Assembly (NCBI GenBank): GCA_025456175.1
Contig: JALOLC010000001.1
Coordinates: 1-37,252, forward strand
Length of the DNA: 37,252 nucleotides
Origin: Acidobacteriota bacterium
Lineage (GTDB): Bacteria; Acidobacteriota; Aminicenantia; UBA2199
Direction: 5' to 3'
In this document: piece by piece, positions 26,867 through 35,941 of the stretch
Layout of the letters: each line of letters begins with the position of its first letter
Numbering within the stretch: position 1 is the stretch's first letter
Notes under the pieces: generated by a model
What the model saw: the letters and a program-made list of their open reading frames with translations, nothing else
What the model was told of the DNA's origin: nothing
Databases searched by the model: none
Made by a program: the position numbers and the translations under genes

Positions 26867-28268
26867 TGGCCTTGCCTACCTTCTGCAGCAGCGGCCGGCC
26901 GTAGTCATCGATCTCCAGTGCCGGCCACGAGCGGCGAACGTACAGGGAGTAGTTCTTCTGGAAGAGGGGGAGGATGAAGCCGTCGCCGACGATCGCCTCG
27001 CTGATGCGCGCGATCTGCTCGGTGAGCAGTTCCTGGGAATTGCTGAAGCGGGCCTCGTCCAGTTCGCTGAGCAGGCGCAGGTACTTGGCATTGAACTGGT
27101 TGAAGCTCGTCTCCTTCAGGATGCGGCTGATCTTCTCCTCGGGCGGAGTCTTTTTCTGGAAAATCTTGTCGACCAGGGCGTACTTGATGGAGGTGGAGTC
27201 CAGCGAGGCCCTGAACTGGCTGTCGTCGATGAACAAGGTCTCAATCCTGAGGTTGCTCTCTTTCAGGAAGGCGGTAAGGTCCTTCTCCAGGCTGGACAGC
27301 GACGAGAGGGCGTGCAGCTTGATCTCTGAGTATTTCAGGATGGACGCGGTCTTTTGCGGGGTCAGCGTCTTGATGCGGATGGCGATCGGTGACTCGTCGT
27401 CGGAGGTCAGGGAATTCAATTCCCGGTAGCGCCACCCTGTCGCCTCATTGAAGCGCTTCAACAGTGAATACAGGGCCACCTTGGTGTTCTGGCCGATATC
27501 GCCCTGCAGGAAACAGAGGTAGATGTTCTGGTAGATGCCGGAGTCGAATTCCAGGCAGCTGTCCTTGAACTGGCCCGGGCCGGACAGGAAAAGGTCCGGA
27601 GCCGGGCTCTCGCTGAACGAGACCCGCACCCGGTCCAGGTAGGTGCGCCCTCCGGCGTAATAGGGATTGGCGCGCAGGACCAGGTGACGCCCCTTTTCCC
27701 ACTCCTGGGGATAAAAAGGACCCGAGAAGGACTGCTCGTTCTCGGCCAGCACCACCAGCTCCGGAGCGGTGAGCATGGCCACGATGTCGGGATGATCGGC
27801 CATGAGCTCGACCGCGACGTCCTCGCCGTCGAGGCGCACGTTCTTGATCATCTTCCTCAGCCGGCTGGCGGCGGAGAGGTCGGAGCCCAGGAATACCTTC
27901 AGCGAGGCCTGGATGTTCCTGGCCGTCAGCGGCTTGCCGTTGGAGAAGCTGAGATTTTCCTTGGGGGTCAGGAACAGGGTTCTGGCGGTTGGTTCATAGC
28001 GGTAATCCCTGAAGACGTGGCTGGTGATCTCGCCGTTCTTTTTCAGAAAGAAAAAATTCTCGTAGATCAGGGAATAGAAGATCAAATTGGAATAGTTGGC
28101 CGCGTTCAAATTGAACGACGATGGCTCGTTCAGCCTGACAACGATCTCTCCCCCGTAATAGGGCTTGATGGCTCCCTGCAGGCAGGGGGCCAGCGGGGCG
28201 GCCAGGCCGATGGCCAGCAGCGCGGCCAGCAGCAGCAGAGGCCGGCTAAGCCCCTTGCCCTTATTCAT
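26859..28268 (-). CDS. Family 5 (peptide/nickel) extracellular solute-binding-like protein
   Basis: Signal peptide; YGGEIVVRLNEPSSFN..., YRYEPTARTLFLTPKENLSFSNGKPLTARNIQASLK, HLVLRANPYYAGGRTYLDRVRV. Confidence 0.8.
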   Translation of the reverse strand: MNKGKGLSRPLLLLAALLAIGLAAPLAPCLQGAIKPYYGGEIVVRLNEPSSFNLNAANYSNLIFYSLIYENFFFLKKNGEITSHVFRDYRYEPTARTLFLTPKENLSFSNGKPLTARNIQASLKVFLGSDLSAASRLRKMIKNVRLDGEDVAVELMADHPDIVAMLTAPELVVLAENEQSFSGPFYPQEWEKGRHLVLRANPYYAGGRTYLDRVRVSFSESPAPDLFLSGPGQFKDSCLEFDSGIYQNIYLCFLQGDIGQNTKVALYSLLKRFNEATGWRYRELNSLTSDDESPIAIRIKTLTPQKTASILKYSEIKLHALSSLSSLEKDLTAFLKESNLRIETLFIDDSQFRASLDSTSIKYALVDKIFQKKTPPEEKISRILKETSFNQFNAKYLRLLSELDEARFSNSQELLTEQIARISEAIVGDGFILPLFQKNYSLYVRRSWPALEIDDYGRPLLQKVGKANE

Positions 28269-29610
28269 TGCGCTTGCCCCAGAATTGGACCATGAGCCGC
28301 TCCATGCCGTCCACCGGCTGCCGGACGCCCGCCCAGAAGCCCCGAACCCCATGCCAGTTCCCGGCAGACATGAACTGGATCTCCCCAGCGACCTTCCCTG
28401 TGTACACGGGCCGCAGCCCTCCATCGCGAATGTCGTAAAAAAACAGCTGGTCGGAGCCGCGGCTGAAGTCGCTGATCGCCAGCCATTCGCCGTTGCTGGC
28501 TGCCAGCGTGGCTCCCTTTTTTTCTGACAGCGGCTTTTTTTCCTCGAAATCGGCGGTGAACAGGCGGTAGGTGTAGTCGCGGTCGATGGCATGAACGGCC
28601 TGCAGCTGACCTTCGCGGGTGGAGAAATCGAGTGACAGCGCCGGGCAGGTCGCCTTTTCATAGGCGCTGGCATCGCTGGCGGCCGCAGCGCTGAAGGGCA
28701 GGAAATAGACCTTGCCCTTGAAGAAGTTGCGGCCCTCCTCGTAGCGGGCGCCGACCAGATAGGGGGCCTGGTTCAGCGTGACGAAACGGAAGGGGACGAA
28801 GTCGATTTTCCGGGACTCCTGCCATCGGCCGTCGCGGAAGGTCTGCATCTGGGCGGTTGGCGAGAAATTGCACCCCGCCGTCAGCACCAGGTCGGAGCCC
28901 AGGCGGAACAGCAGGAGCTTGCCCTCCGGGTGCAGCACCGGAAAAACGGGCCGCGTCCAGGCGAGCTTGAACTGGAAGTGCTTCTCCAGGCGGGTCTCGC
29001 GGGCGTTGTAGATGATGATCTCGTCGGGATAGAAGAAGAAATACTGCTCCTGCCCGTCCACGGCGGCGATGGACTGGATGTCCATCAGGCCCAGACGGCT
29101 CTCGAATTCGAGCAGCAGGGAAAAACCCAGGTTGGCAAAGGCGTGGCTGCGGGTATTGAGCAGATCCATCTCCCCTTTGCTGATGTTTCTTTCGAAGTAC
29201 TTCACCGTCAGAACCCGGTTTTGCAGCCGCGAAAATACGGTCAATCCCAGACCGGTCTTGCTCTTGTTCTGGATCAGTTTGAGCTCGATCAAAAAATCCA
29301 GCGCTTCGGGCTGGACGAGGTTGAACTCGCCGCGGCCGCCGTTGAAATTGAGCAGCAGATCGAGGACGCGGAAGCTCTTTTCGCCCTCGAGGCGCGAGAC
29401 CAGCATCTGGTAGATCTTCTGCAGGGCTGAATCGCTCAGCTCCGATTCGTTCTCGAAGCGGACGACCGCCACCCGGGCATCGGGCATGTTCCGGAAGAAT
29501 GCGCCCAGGAAGGAGGCGCTTTCAGCGACCAGCGCCTCGGCCCCGGTTTGGCCGATGACGCTGGCGCCGGTGGCCATGAGCAGCAGCAGTGAGCAGATGG
29601 CCTTCTTCAT
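28261..29610 (-). CDS. Hypothetical periplasmic protein (N-terminal FlgT/CsgG-like region plus propeller-like region)
   Basis: Signal peptide; RVAVVRFENESELSDSALQKIYQMLVSRLEGEKSFRVLD; overlaps the downstream gene by 8 bp. Confidence 0.65.
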   Translation of the reverse strand: MKKAICSLLLLMATGASVIGQTGAEALVAESASFLGAFFRNMPDARVAVVRFENESELSDSALQKIYQMLVSRLEGEKSFRVLDLLLNFNGGRGEFNLVQPEALDFLIELKLIQNKSKTGLGLTVFSRLQNRVLTVKYFERNISKGEMDLLNTRSHAFANLGFSLLLEFESRLGLMDIQSIAAVDGQEQYFFFYPDEIIIYNARETRLEKHFQFKLAWTRPVFPVLHPEGKLLLFRLGSDLVLTAGCNFSPTAQMQTFRDGRWQESRKIDFVPFRFVTLNQAPYLVGARYEEGRNFFKGKVYFLPFSAAAASDASAYEKATCPALSLDFSTREGQLQAVHAIDRDYTYRLFTADFEEKKPLSEKKGATLAASNGEWLAISDFSRGSDQLFFYDIRDGGLRPVYTGKVAGEIQFMSAGNWHGVRGFWAGVRQPVDGMERLMVQFWGKRNE

Positions 29611-29620
29611 CGTGCGCCGG

Positions 29621-30715
29621 CTATTTTTTCTTCAAGGTGATCTTCAGGTTCAGCCGTATTTCGTTGCCGTCGGGCAGGTCGGGGATCTCGAGGGTGATCG
29701 GCACGTCGAAGGCCTGGACGGCCGCGGCCGCAGGCGGAGCCGGCGCTTCCGCCATGGACGGGAACGGCCTTTCATCGGTGTCCTCGTCGGTCCGCCGGCT
29801 GGCGCGCCCGGGGGCGGCGGCGAGGGCGTCCGTGTCCTTGCGCTCCTCGGCGATGAAATCGAATTCGGGGATGTCGAAGTTGGATTTTTCTTCCCGGACC
29901 TCCTGGAGTTCATCCAGGTTGAAGATGTCCTCTTCGCTCAGGGGCTTGAGCGAATCCTCGGCATCGACCATGGGCGAGGAGAGCTCGAAGACCTCTTCCT
30001 CCTCGGTATCGCCGATCGGGCTCTCCTTGGCCAGGTCCTGGAGCAGCACTTCGCGCTTCTCGGGCTTGGGGGTGGAGGAGGTGATCTCCTCGCGGGAGAA
30101 CATGACGGTCTTGTCCTTCTGGAAGATCGACAGCTGGTTCTTCAGGTGCAGGATGACCAGCTTGATGATGGCGTGCAAACCCTCCAGCACGTTCTCGCCG
30201 GTGGTGGCCACCGTGGGAAAGAAGGACTTGTTGTCGGGGTTCAGGTCCTTGTTCAGGGCGGAGATGGGCAGGATCTCCTTCAGGTCGCGCTTGTTGAACT
30301 GGAAGATCAGCGGGATCTTTTCGAACTGCAGGTTGTTGAGCCTCAGGTTCTTCTTCAGGTTGGTGAAGCTCTCGTTGTTCTGCTCGCGCATGATCACCTG
30401 GGAATCGGCGACGAACACCACGCCGTCGGCGCCCTGCAGCACCAGCTTGCGGGTGGTGTCGTAGGCCACCTGCCCCGGCACGGTGTAGAGCTGGATCTTG
30501 ATGGAGTAGTTCCCCAGCTTGCCGATCTCCATGGGCAGGAAGTCGAAGAACAGCGTGCGGTCGCCGTCGGTGTCCAGCGTGATCAGCTTGCCCTTGTTCT
30601 CCACCTCGTCGCAGTTGAAGATGTAGCGCAGGCAGGTCGTCTTCCCGCTCAAGGCCGGCCCGTAATAGACGATCTTGGCCGTGATCTCCTTGTTGTTGTA
30701 GTTGACGAACGCCAT
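29621..30715 (-). CDS. mglA: MglA-family Ras-like GTPase with long C-terminal extension
   Basis: KIVYYGPALSGKTTCLRYI, DTDGDRTLFFDFLP, YTVPGQVAYDTTRKLVLQGADGVVFVADSQ, QFNKRDL; about 170-aa acidic extension. Confidence 0.9.
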   Translation of the reverse strand: MAFVNYNNKEITAKIVYYGPALSGKTTCLRYIFNCDEVENKGKLITLDTDGDRTLFFDFLPMEIGKLGNYSIKIQLYTVPGQVAYDTTRKLVLQGADGVVFVADSQVIMREQNNESFTNLKKNLRLNNLQFEKIPLIFQFNKRDLKEILPISALNKDLNPDNKSFFPTVATTGENVLEGLHAIIKLVILHLKNQLSIFQKDKTVMFSREEITSSTPKPEKREVLLQDLAKESPIGDTEEEEVFELSSPMVDAEDSLKPLSEEDIFNLDELQEVREEKSNFDIPEFDFIAEERKDTDALAAAPGRASRRTDEDTDERPFPSMAEAPAPPAAAAVQAFDVPITLEIPDLPDGNEIRLNLKITLKKK

Positions 30716-31215
30716 CAGAAGGGATCCTCCTCGAGGCCCGGCTCATCCCCATCCGGGCCGCCGGGGTATGGCGGCGGCCCCTGTCCCTCCGCTTCGGGGA
30801 AAGCGTCGCGCCTGGCGCGGTCACCGCCGTAAGAGGAGCTCGGCGCGCCTCCCGGCGCGCCATCCTTGCGCCGGTCCAGGACGACGATGTTGTCGGCCTG
30901 GATTTCGGTGGTTGACCGGTCCTGGCCGCTCTTGTCCTTCCACTTGCGGGTGCGGATACTTCCCTCGACCAGCACCATGTCGCCCTTGCCGACCCCTTTT
31001 TCGACCTTCTGCGCCAGCGCCCTCCAGGCGACGATGTTGTGCCACTCGGTGGGCAGGTCCTTCCAGGCGTTGCTGTTCTTGTCGTAATAGCCCTCGTTGG
31101 TGGCCAGGCTGAACTTGGCCAGCTGCTGGCCGCTGTTGGCCATGACGGTGACTTCGGGATCCTTTCCCGCGCGGCCGACCAGGATGACGCGGTTCAAGCT
31201 GCGGACTTGGCTCAT
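30715..31215 (-). CDS. ssb: Single-stranded DNA-binding protein
   Basis: LNRVILVGRAGKDPEV, SLATNEGYYDKN, TEWHNIVAWRALAQ, KGDMVLVEGSIRTRKWKDKSGQDR, acidic C-terminal tip EEDPF. Confidence 0.95.
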   Translation of the reverse strand: MSQVRSLNRVILVGRAGKDPEVTVMANSGQQLAKFSLATNEGYYDKNSNAWKDLPTEWHNIVAWRALAQKVEKGVGKGDMVLVEGSIRTRKWKDKSGQDRSTTEIQADNIVVLDRRKDGAPGGAPSSSYGGDRARRDAFPEAEGQGPPPYPGGPDGDEPGLEEDPF

Positions 31216-31216
31216 G

Positions 31217-31981
31217 TTATTCGCTGAACTCCTTGATCTTCTGCCCGGCCAAAGAGGCCTCCTCGGAAAGGGGAAAGCGCGAGATCAGTTCCTTGAGTAT
31301 GACGATTCCCTCTCCCTGGCGGCCCATCTCGATCAGGGCGTACCCTTTCTTGAGGATGGCCGCCGGGACCTTGTCGCCGTCCTTGTACCTGGAGAGCAGC
31401 TCGTTGAAGGTGGTGATCGCCTCCTGGTACTTTTTCTTGGCGTAATGGCACTCGCCGATCCAGTACAGGGAATTGTCGGCCAGGCCGCTATCGGGGAAGC
31501 TTTGGATGAACTGGCGAAAGCCCTCGATGGCCAGGTCGAAATTCTCCTTGATGTAGTCGGAATAGGCCGCGTAGTAGACGCTGGATGGGTCCTGGACCGC
31601 GGCGGCCTCGTTGCCCTGGGGCTCGCCCCCGCCGCCGGCAGCAGCCGGCGGCCCGGCGGCGGGGATGCTCTGCAGCCGGTCGTTGAGCCTGCCCACGGAA
31701 TCCTTCAGCCCGCTCAGCTCCTCCTTCAGGTACTGCAGGCTCAGCATGGTGTTTTCCCTGCTTTGCGCCAGGTCGGCCTGGCTGCGGGCGACGGCGCTGA
31801 TCTTTTCATCGGCGATGGCCGCATGCTTCAGCAGCTCCGCGACCTGCGCGGCGAGCTTGTCCAGGGACTCGGACAGCCGCTGGATCTCGTCCAGGATCAG
31901 CTGGGTGTCTTTCTTGACCGCCCGGGCCGGGAGGGCGAGGAGCAGAAGGGCGAGCAGCGCGACGGCGAGCCGGGGCTTCAT
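31217..31981 (-). CDS. cpoB: Tol-Pal system protein CpoB/YbgF
   Basis: Signal peptide, N-terminal coiled coil, TPR region YYAAYSDYIKENFDLAIEGFRQFIQSFPDSGLADNSLYWIGECHYAKKKYQEAI. Confidence 0.93.
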   Translation of the reverse strand: MKPRLAVALLALLLLALPARAVKKDTQLILDEIQRLSESLDKLAAQVAELLKHAAIADEKISAVARSQADLAQSRENTMLSLQYLKEELSGLKDSVGRLNDRLQSIPAAGPPAAAGGGGEPQGNEAAAVQDPSSVYYAAYSDYIKENFDLAIEGFRQFIQSFPDSGLADNSLYWIGECHYAKKKYQEAITTFNELLSRYKDGDKVPAAILKKGYALIEMGRQGEGIVILKELISRFPLSEEASLAGQKIKEFSE

Positions 31982-31986
31982 GCCGG

Positions 31987-32523
31987 TTATTTCTTGGTGA
32001 TGACGAACTCGGCGCGGCGGTTCTGGAAATACGACGCCTCGTCGACGCCCGGGATCAGAGGCTTGCTCTTGCCATAGGAAATGATCTTGACCTTGGCCGC
32101 GTTCAGGCCCAGGGAAGCGAGGTAGTTCCTGGCGGCTTCGGCGCGCTTTTCGCCCAGGGCGATGTTGTACTCGATGGTGCCGCGCTCGTCGCAGTGCCCT
32201 TCGATGAGGACCTCCACGCTGGGGAACTTCAGCAGCCAGTTGGCATTGGCCTGCAGGATGGCCTTCATGTCGTCGCGGATCTCATACTTGTCGAAGTCGA
32301 AGTTGATCCGCTTGAGGATCTGGTCCCGGTTCAGTTCCTCGAGGGATTTCTGCTGGAACAGCTCCTCTTCGCTCAGCACCGGCTTTTCGACCTGGGCCAC
32401 GGGCTCCTCCACCTTTTCCACGACCGGTTCCTGAACTGGGGCGACCTGCGCGGCCTTCTTGCCGCAGGCGCTAAACATCAATACCAACGATACGGCTACC
32501 ACCAACAGCATCCACTTTTTCAT
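31987..32523 (-). CDS. pal: Peptidoglycan-associated lipoprotein Pal
   Basis: Lipobox LMFSAC; OmpA domain EVLIEGHCDERGTIEYNIALGEKRAEAARNYLASLG. Confidence 0.96.
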   Translation of the reverse strand: MKKWMLLVVAVSLVLMFSACGKKAAQVAPVQEPVVEKVEEPVAQVEKPVLSEEELFQQKSLEELNRDQILKRINFDFDKYEIRDDMKAILQANANWLLKFPSVEVLIEGHCDERGTIEYNIALGEKRAEAARNYLASLGLNAAKVKIISYGKSKPLIPGVDEASYFQNRRAEFVITKK

Positions 32524-32552
32524 GGGTCCTCCTCAGGATTTTAATCGAAAAA

Positions 32553-32581
32553 AATATAATATATTAATAACTAATTGTCAA
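32553..32581 (-). promoter_or_regulatory. sigma70-type internal promoter TTGACA-17 bp-TATATT upstream of pal
   Basis: Exact -35 (plus-strand TGTCAA 32576-32581), 5/6 -10, AT-rich spacer; RBS ctgaggagga upstream of pal. Confidence 0.65.
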
Positions 32582-32605
32582 ATCAAATGCAAATGGCGCG
32601 GCCGC

Positions 32606-33898
32606 CTATTTCGTCGATTTTTGCCACTTCGGCATCTTGTTTTCGCCGGCGGCAGTGATCGGCTGGACGTTGCGGCCGTCGTAGTCGACCAGGTAGATCT
32701 GGTAGCGGCCGCCGCGGTTGGAGGAAAAGGCCAGGTGGCGGCCGTCGGGGGACCAGGAGGGGTTCTCGTTGCGGCCGGCGTTCTCGGTCAGCTTGCTGAT
32801 CTCGTTGCTCTTCAGGTTGTAGATGTAGATGTCGAAGCGGTTCTCGATGCGCGAGACGAAGGCCAGGCGCATGCCGTCGGGCGACCAGGCCGGCGAGTCG
32901 TGGTAGGTCCCCTCCATGGTGATGCGCCGGATGTTGCTGCCCTCGGAGTCCATGATGTAGATCTGCGGCGTGCCGCCGCGCTGTGAGGTGAAGGCGATCT
33001 CCCGGCCGCTGGGGCTCCAGCACGGCGAGGTGTCGATGGCCGGGTTGAAGGTCAGGCGCTTCTCCTGGCCGGTCTTCATGTCCTTCAGGTAGATCTCGGC
33101 GTTGCCGTGCTTCGAGGAGGTGTAGACGATGCGGTCTCCGACCGGCGACCAGTCGGCGGCGTAGTTGCTGCCGCCGCTGGAAATCAGCTCGGTCTTCCCC
33201 GAATAAATGTTGAACATGAACAGCTCGGGGCTCAGGTTGCGGTAGGAGGTGTAGAGGATCTTCTCGTTGTCGGCGCTCCAGGAGGGGAGCATGTCGAGGG
33301 CGCTGCTGAAGGTGATGCGCGTGGGGCGGTGGCCGTCGTAATCCATGATATAGACGTCGCGGTCGTTGCCCGATTCGGAGATGTAGACGATCTTGGAGGT
33401 GAACAGCGGCTTTTCGCCGAAATGCTTCAGCAACTCATCGGCCGCCTTGTGGGCGATCAGGCGGGCCAGGTCCTTCTTGCCGCCGAAGTTGCGGCCGAAG
33501 ATGAAGCGCTCGCTGGCTACTTCGTATACCTTGAAAGAAAAGATCAAACGGTCGTCGGCCGTGATTTCCAGCTGGCCGGAGATGAGGATGTTGGCCTGCA
33601 GGGAGGCCCAGTCCTTGAAGCGGATGGAACCGGGGTTAAAGGCCGGGATGTAGGCATAGTGCTCGCGCGGCACCATCTTGAAAATGCGCGAGAACTCCAG
33701 GTCCTTCCACAGCGTCTCGTAGATCGTGGCCGGGATGTTGCCCTTCTGCACCGCGGCGTCGTTGATCTGGAACGCCGGCAGGGCCACGGGGATCATGGGC
33801 ATGCCCTCTTTGATGCGGATGGTGATCTCATCCTGGGCCGGCGCATTCCAAGCGAGCAGGAGGACGGCCAGGGTTAGGACGGTGCGGCGCATATTCAT
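32606..33898 (-). CDS. tolB: Tol-Pal system beta-propeller protein TolB
   Basis: Repeated PSWSADNEKILYTSYR / PCWSPSGREIAFTSQRGGTPQIY / PAWSPDGMRLAFVSR / PSWSPDGRHLAFSSNRGGRYQIY blades. Confidence 0.96.
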   Translation of the reverse strand: MNMRRTVLTLAVLLLAWNAPAQDEITIRIKEGMPMIPVALPAFQINDAAVQKGNIPATIYETLWKDLEFSRIFKMVPREHYAYIPAFNPGSIRFKDWASLQANILISGQLEITADDRLIFSFKVYEVASERFIFGRNFGGKKDLARLIAHKAADELLKHFGEKPLFTSKIVYISESGNDRDVYIMDYDGHRPTRITFSSALDMLPSWSADNEKILYTSYRNLSPELFMFNIYSGKTELISSGGSNYAADWSPVGDRIVYTSSKHGNAEIYLKDMKTGQEKRLTFNPAIDTSPCWSPSGREIAFTSQRGGTPQIYIMDSEGSNIRRITMEGTYHDSPAWSPDGMRLAFVSRIENRFDIYIYNLKSNEISKLTENAGRNENPSWSPDGRHLAFSSNRGGRYQIYLVDYDGRNVQPITAAGENKMPKWQKSTK

Positions 33899-34667
33899 TG
33901 TTTCTCCCATTCGAACTCGAAGTGCACGACCAGGTAAGGCGAGGTGAAGTCGTTGGGCAGCGGCGCAAAGGGCGCGGCGTTCTCGATGGCCCGGCGGGCC
34001 GAAAGGTCGAGGGAGGCGATGCCGCTCGGCTGCTCCAGCCTCAGGTCGCTGATGCCGCCGTCGCGGCGGATGACGAAGTAGACGCCGGTGACGTACTTGC
34101 CTTTCAGCCCCGGTGCCACCAGGGCGCTGTACCAGGAGGAGGAGATGCGGCTGCGCAGCAGGTCGATGTAATAGGCGTGCGGGAAATAGCCGCCGGGGCC
34201 CGTGCCGCCCCAGCCCCCGCCGCCCCCCGACCCGCCGGCACCGCCGCTGGAAATGCCGGTTTTCAGGCCGCCGCCAGGGGTCCCCGGGACGGCGGGATTG
34301 CTCTTCGCTGCCGGCAGCTCCTTGCGCACCACGGAGACCATCTTCTCTTCCTCGACCTTTTTCCGGCTCACGGCGTCGGGATAGCGCAGCGGCGACTTGA
34401 ATTCCTTTTCCACCGTCAGGTTCTTCACGCTGCCGGCCTTCTCCTCGACCAGGGTCGCTCCGGCTTCCGGCTCCCCAGGCGCGCCGGCAGGGGGCGAGCC
34501 GCTCCCGGCGCCGTTGCCCGGACCTCCCGGCCCGTTGCCGCCGCCGAGGTGGACCAGGTCAACGTAGTAGGTCGTCCCGCCGCTGCCCGCCTTGGCGGGA
34601 TGGATGATGAAGACCGCGGCCAGAGAGGCATGCAGGAGGACCGAAAGCGCCAGCGTGGTCTTGAATT

Positions 34668-34671
<4 letters not shown>
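33895..34671 (-). CDS. TolA/TonB-like energy-transducing protein (Gly-rich linker)
   Basis: N-terminal TM, Gly-rich region, YYIDLLRSRISSSWY and C-terminal TonB-like domain; position between tolR and tolB. Confidence 0.85.
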
Positions 34672-35080
<409 letters not shown>

Positions 35081-35081
<1 letters not shown>

Positions 35082-35773
35082 CAGCGCAGTTTTTCGCTCA
35101 GGTTGAGGAACTCGAGGACGAAGTCTTCCATAGTGCAGATGAGCACTTTCAGCTTGTTCAGCAGCAGGTTGTAGAACACGACCGCCGGGATGGCGGCAAA
35201 CAGACCCAGGGCGGTGGCGATCAGGGCCTCGGCGATGCCCGGGGCGACGGTGGCCAGGTTGGCGTTCATCTGGATGCCGATCTGCTGGAAGGAGGTCATG
35301 ATGCCCCAGACCGTCCCAAAGAGGCCGATGAAGGGGGTGGCGGAGGCGCAGGTGGCCAGGAATCCGTTCAGGCGCTCGAAGCGGGTGATCTCCTGGTTGG
35401 AGGCGCGCATCAGGGCCCGCTGCACGCTCTCCAGGTCAAGGGCGTCCATTTTCTGGCCGCTGGCTGTCTGCTGGGAGATCTCCTGGAAGCCGTAGCGGAA
35501 GATCTCGCCCAGGGGATTGTTGCCGTAGAGCCCCTTGGCATTGTAGACATCGCTGAAATTCTTGTTTTTCCTGAAAAAATCGAGAAACCGGGCGCTGTTT
35601 TTCCTGGCCCGAGAATACTCCATGAGCTTGAAGATGATGATCGCCCAGGAAATGATGGAAAAAGACAGGAGCAACAGCAGGACCAGCTTGACCACCAGCG
35701 AGGCGTTCTGGATCAGGTAGATGAAATCGCCGTTGTGATTGACAGGGGCGACCGTGAAGAGTATGTGTTTCAT
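35081..35773 (-). CDS. tolQ: MotA/TolQ/ExbB proton channel protein
   Basis: [59 protein letters not shown]. Confidence 0.96.
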
Positions 35774-35895
35774 TTCATCATTTTTACCATATTTTTCGCC
35801 GTTTTTCAACAACGGAAGGTCCCCCACCCCCACTGGGGACCGATTTTCCCGGCCCGGCCGCGGCCCTTTTGCCCCAACCGGGGGGGCGGAGGGAT

Positions 35896-35924
35896 TTGCT
35901 TTTTGGCCGGAATGATTATACAAT
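35896..35924 (+). promoter_or_regulatory. sigma70-type promoter TTGCTT-17 bp-TACAAT
   Basis: 4/6 -35 and 5/6 -10 at 17-bp spacing, 17 bp upstream of the carboxyltransferase ATG. Confidence 0.55.
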
Positions 35925-35941
35925 CTGCCGCAGGTGAGGCG

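Noticed and set aside
26859-28673. 604-aa version of the SBP-like ORF
   Set aside because: The first ~135 codons lie in an alternate frame of the upstream gene; signal peptide MNKGKGLSRPLLLLAALLAIGLA begins at 28268.
29486-30832. 448-aa plus-strand ORF antisense to mglA
   Set aside because: Leu/Val/Gly/Asp/Gln-rich antisense translation; mglA motifs on the minus strand are decisive.
34201-34270. GC-rich tandem-like Gly repeat (CCGCCGCC...)
   Set aside because: Encodes the Gly-rich linker of the TolA/TonB-like protein; ordinary low-complexity coding sequence rather than an independent repeat.
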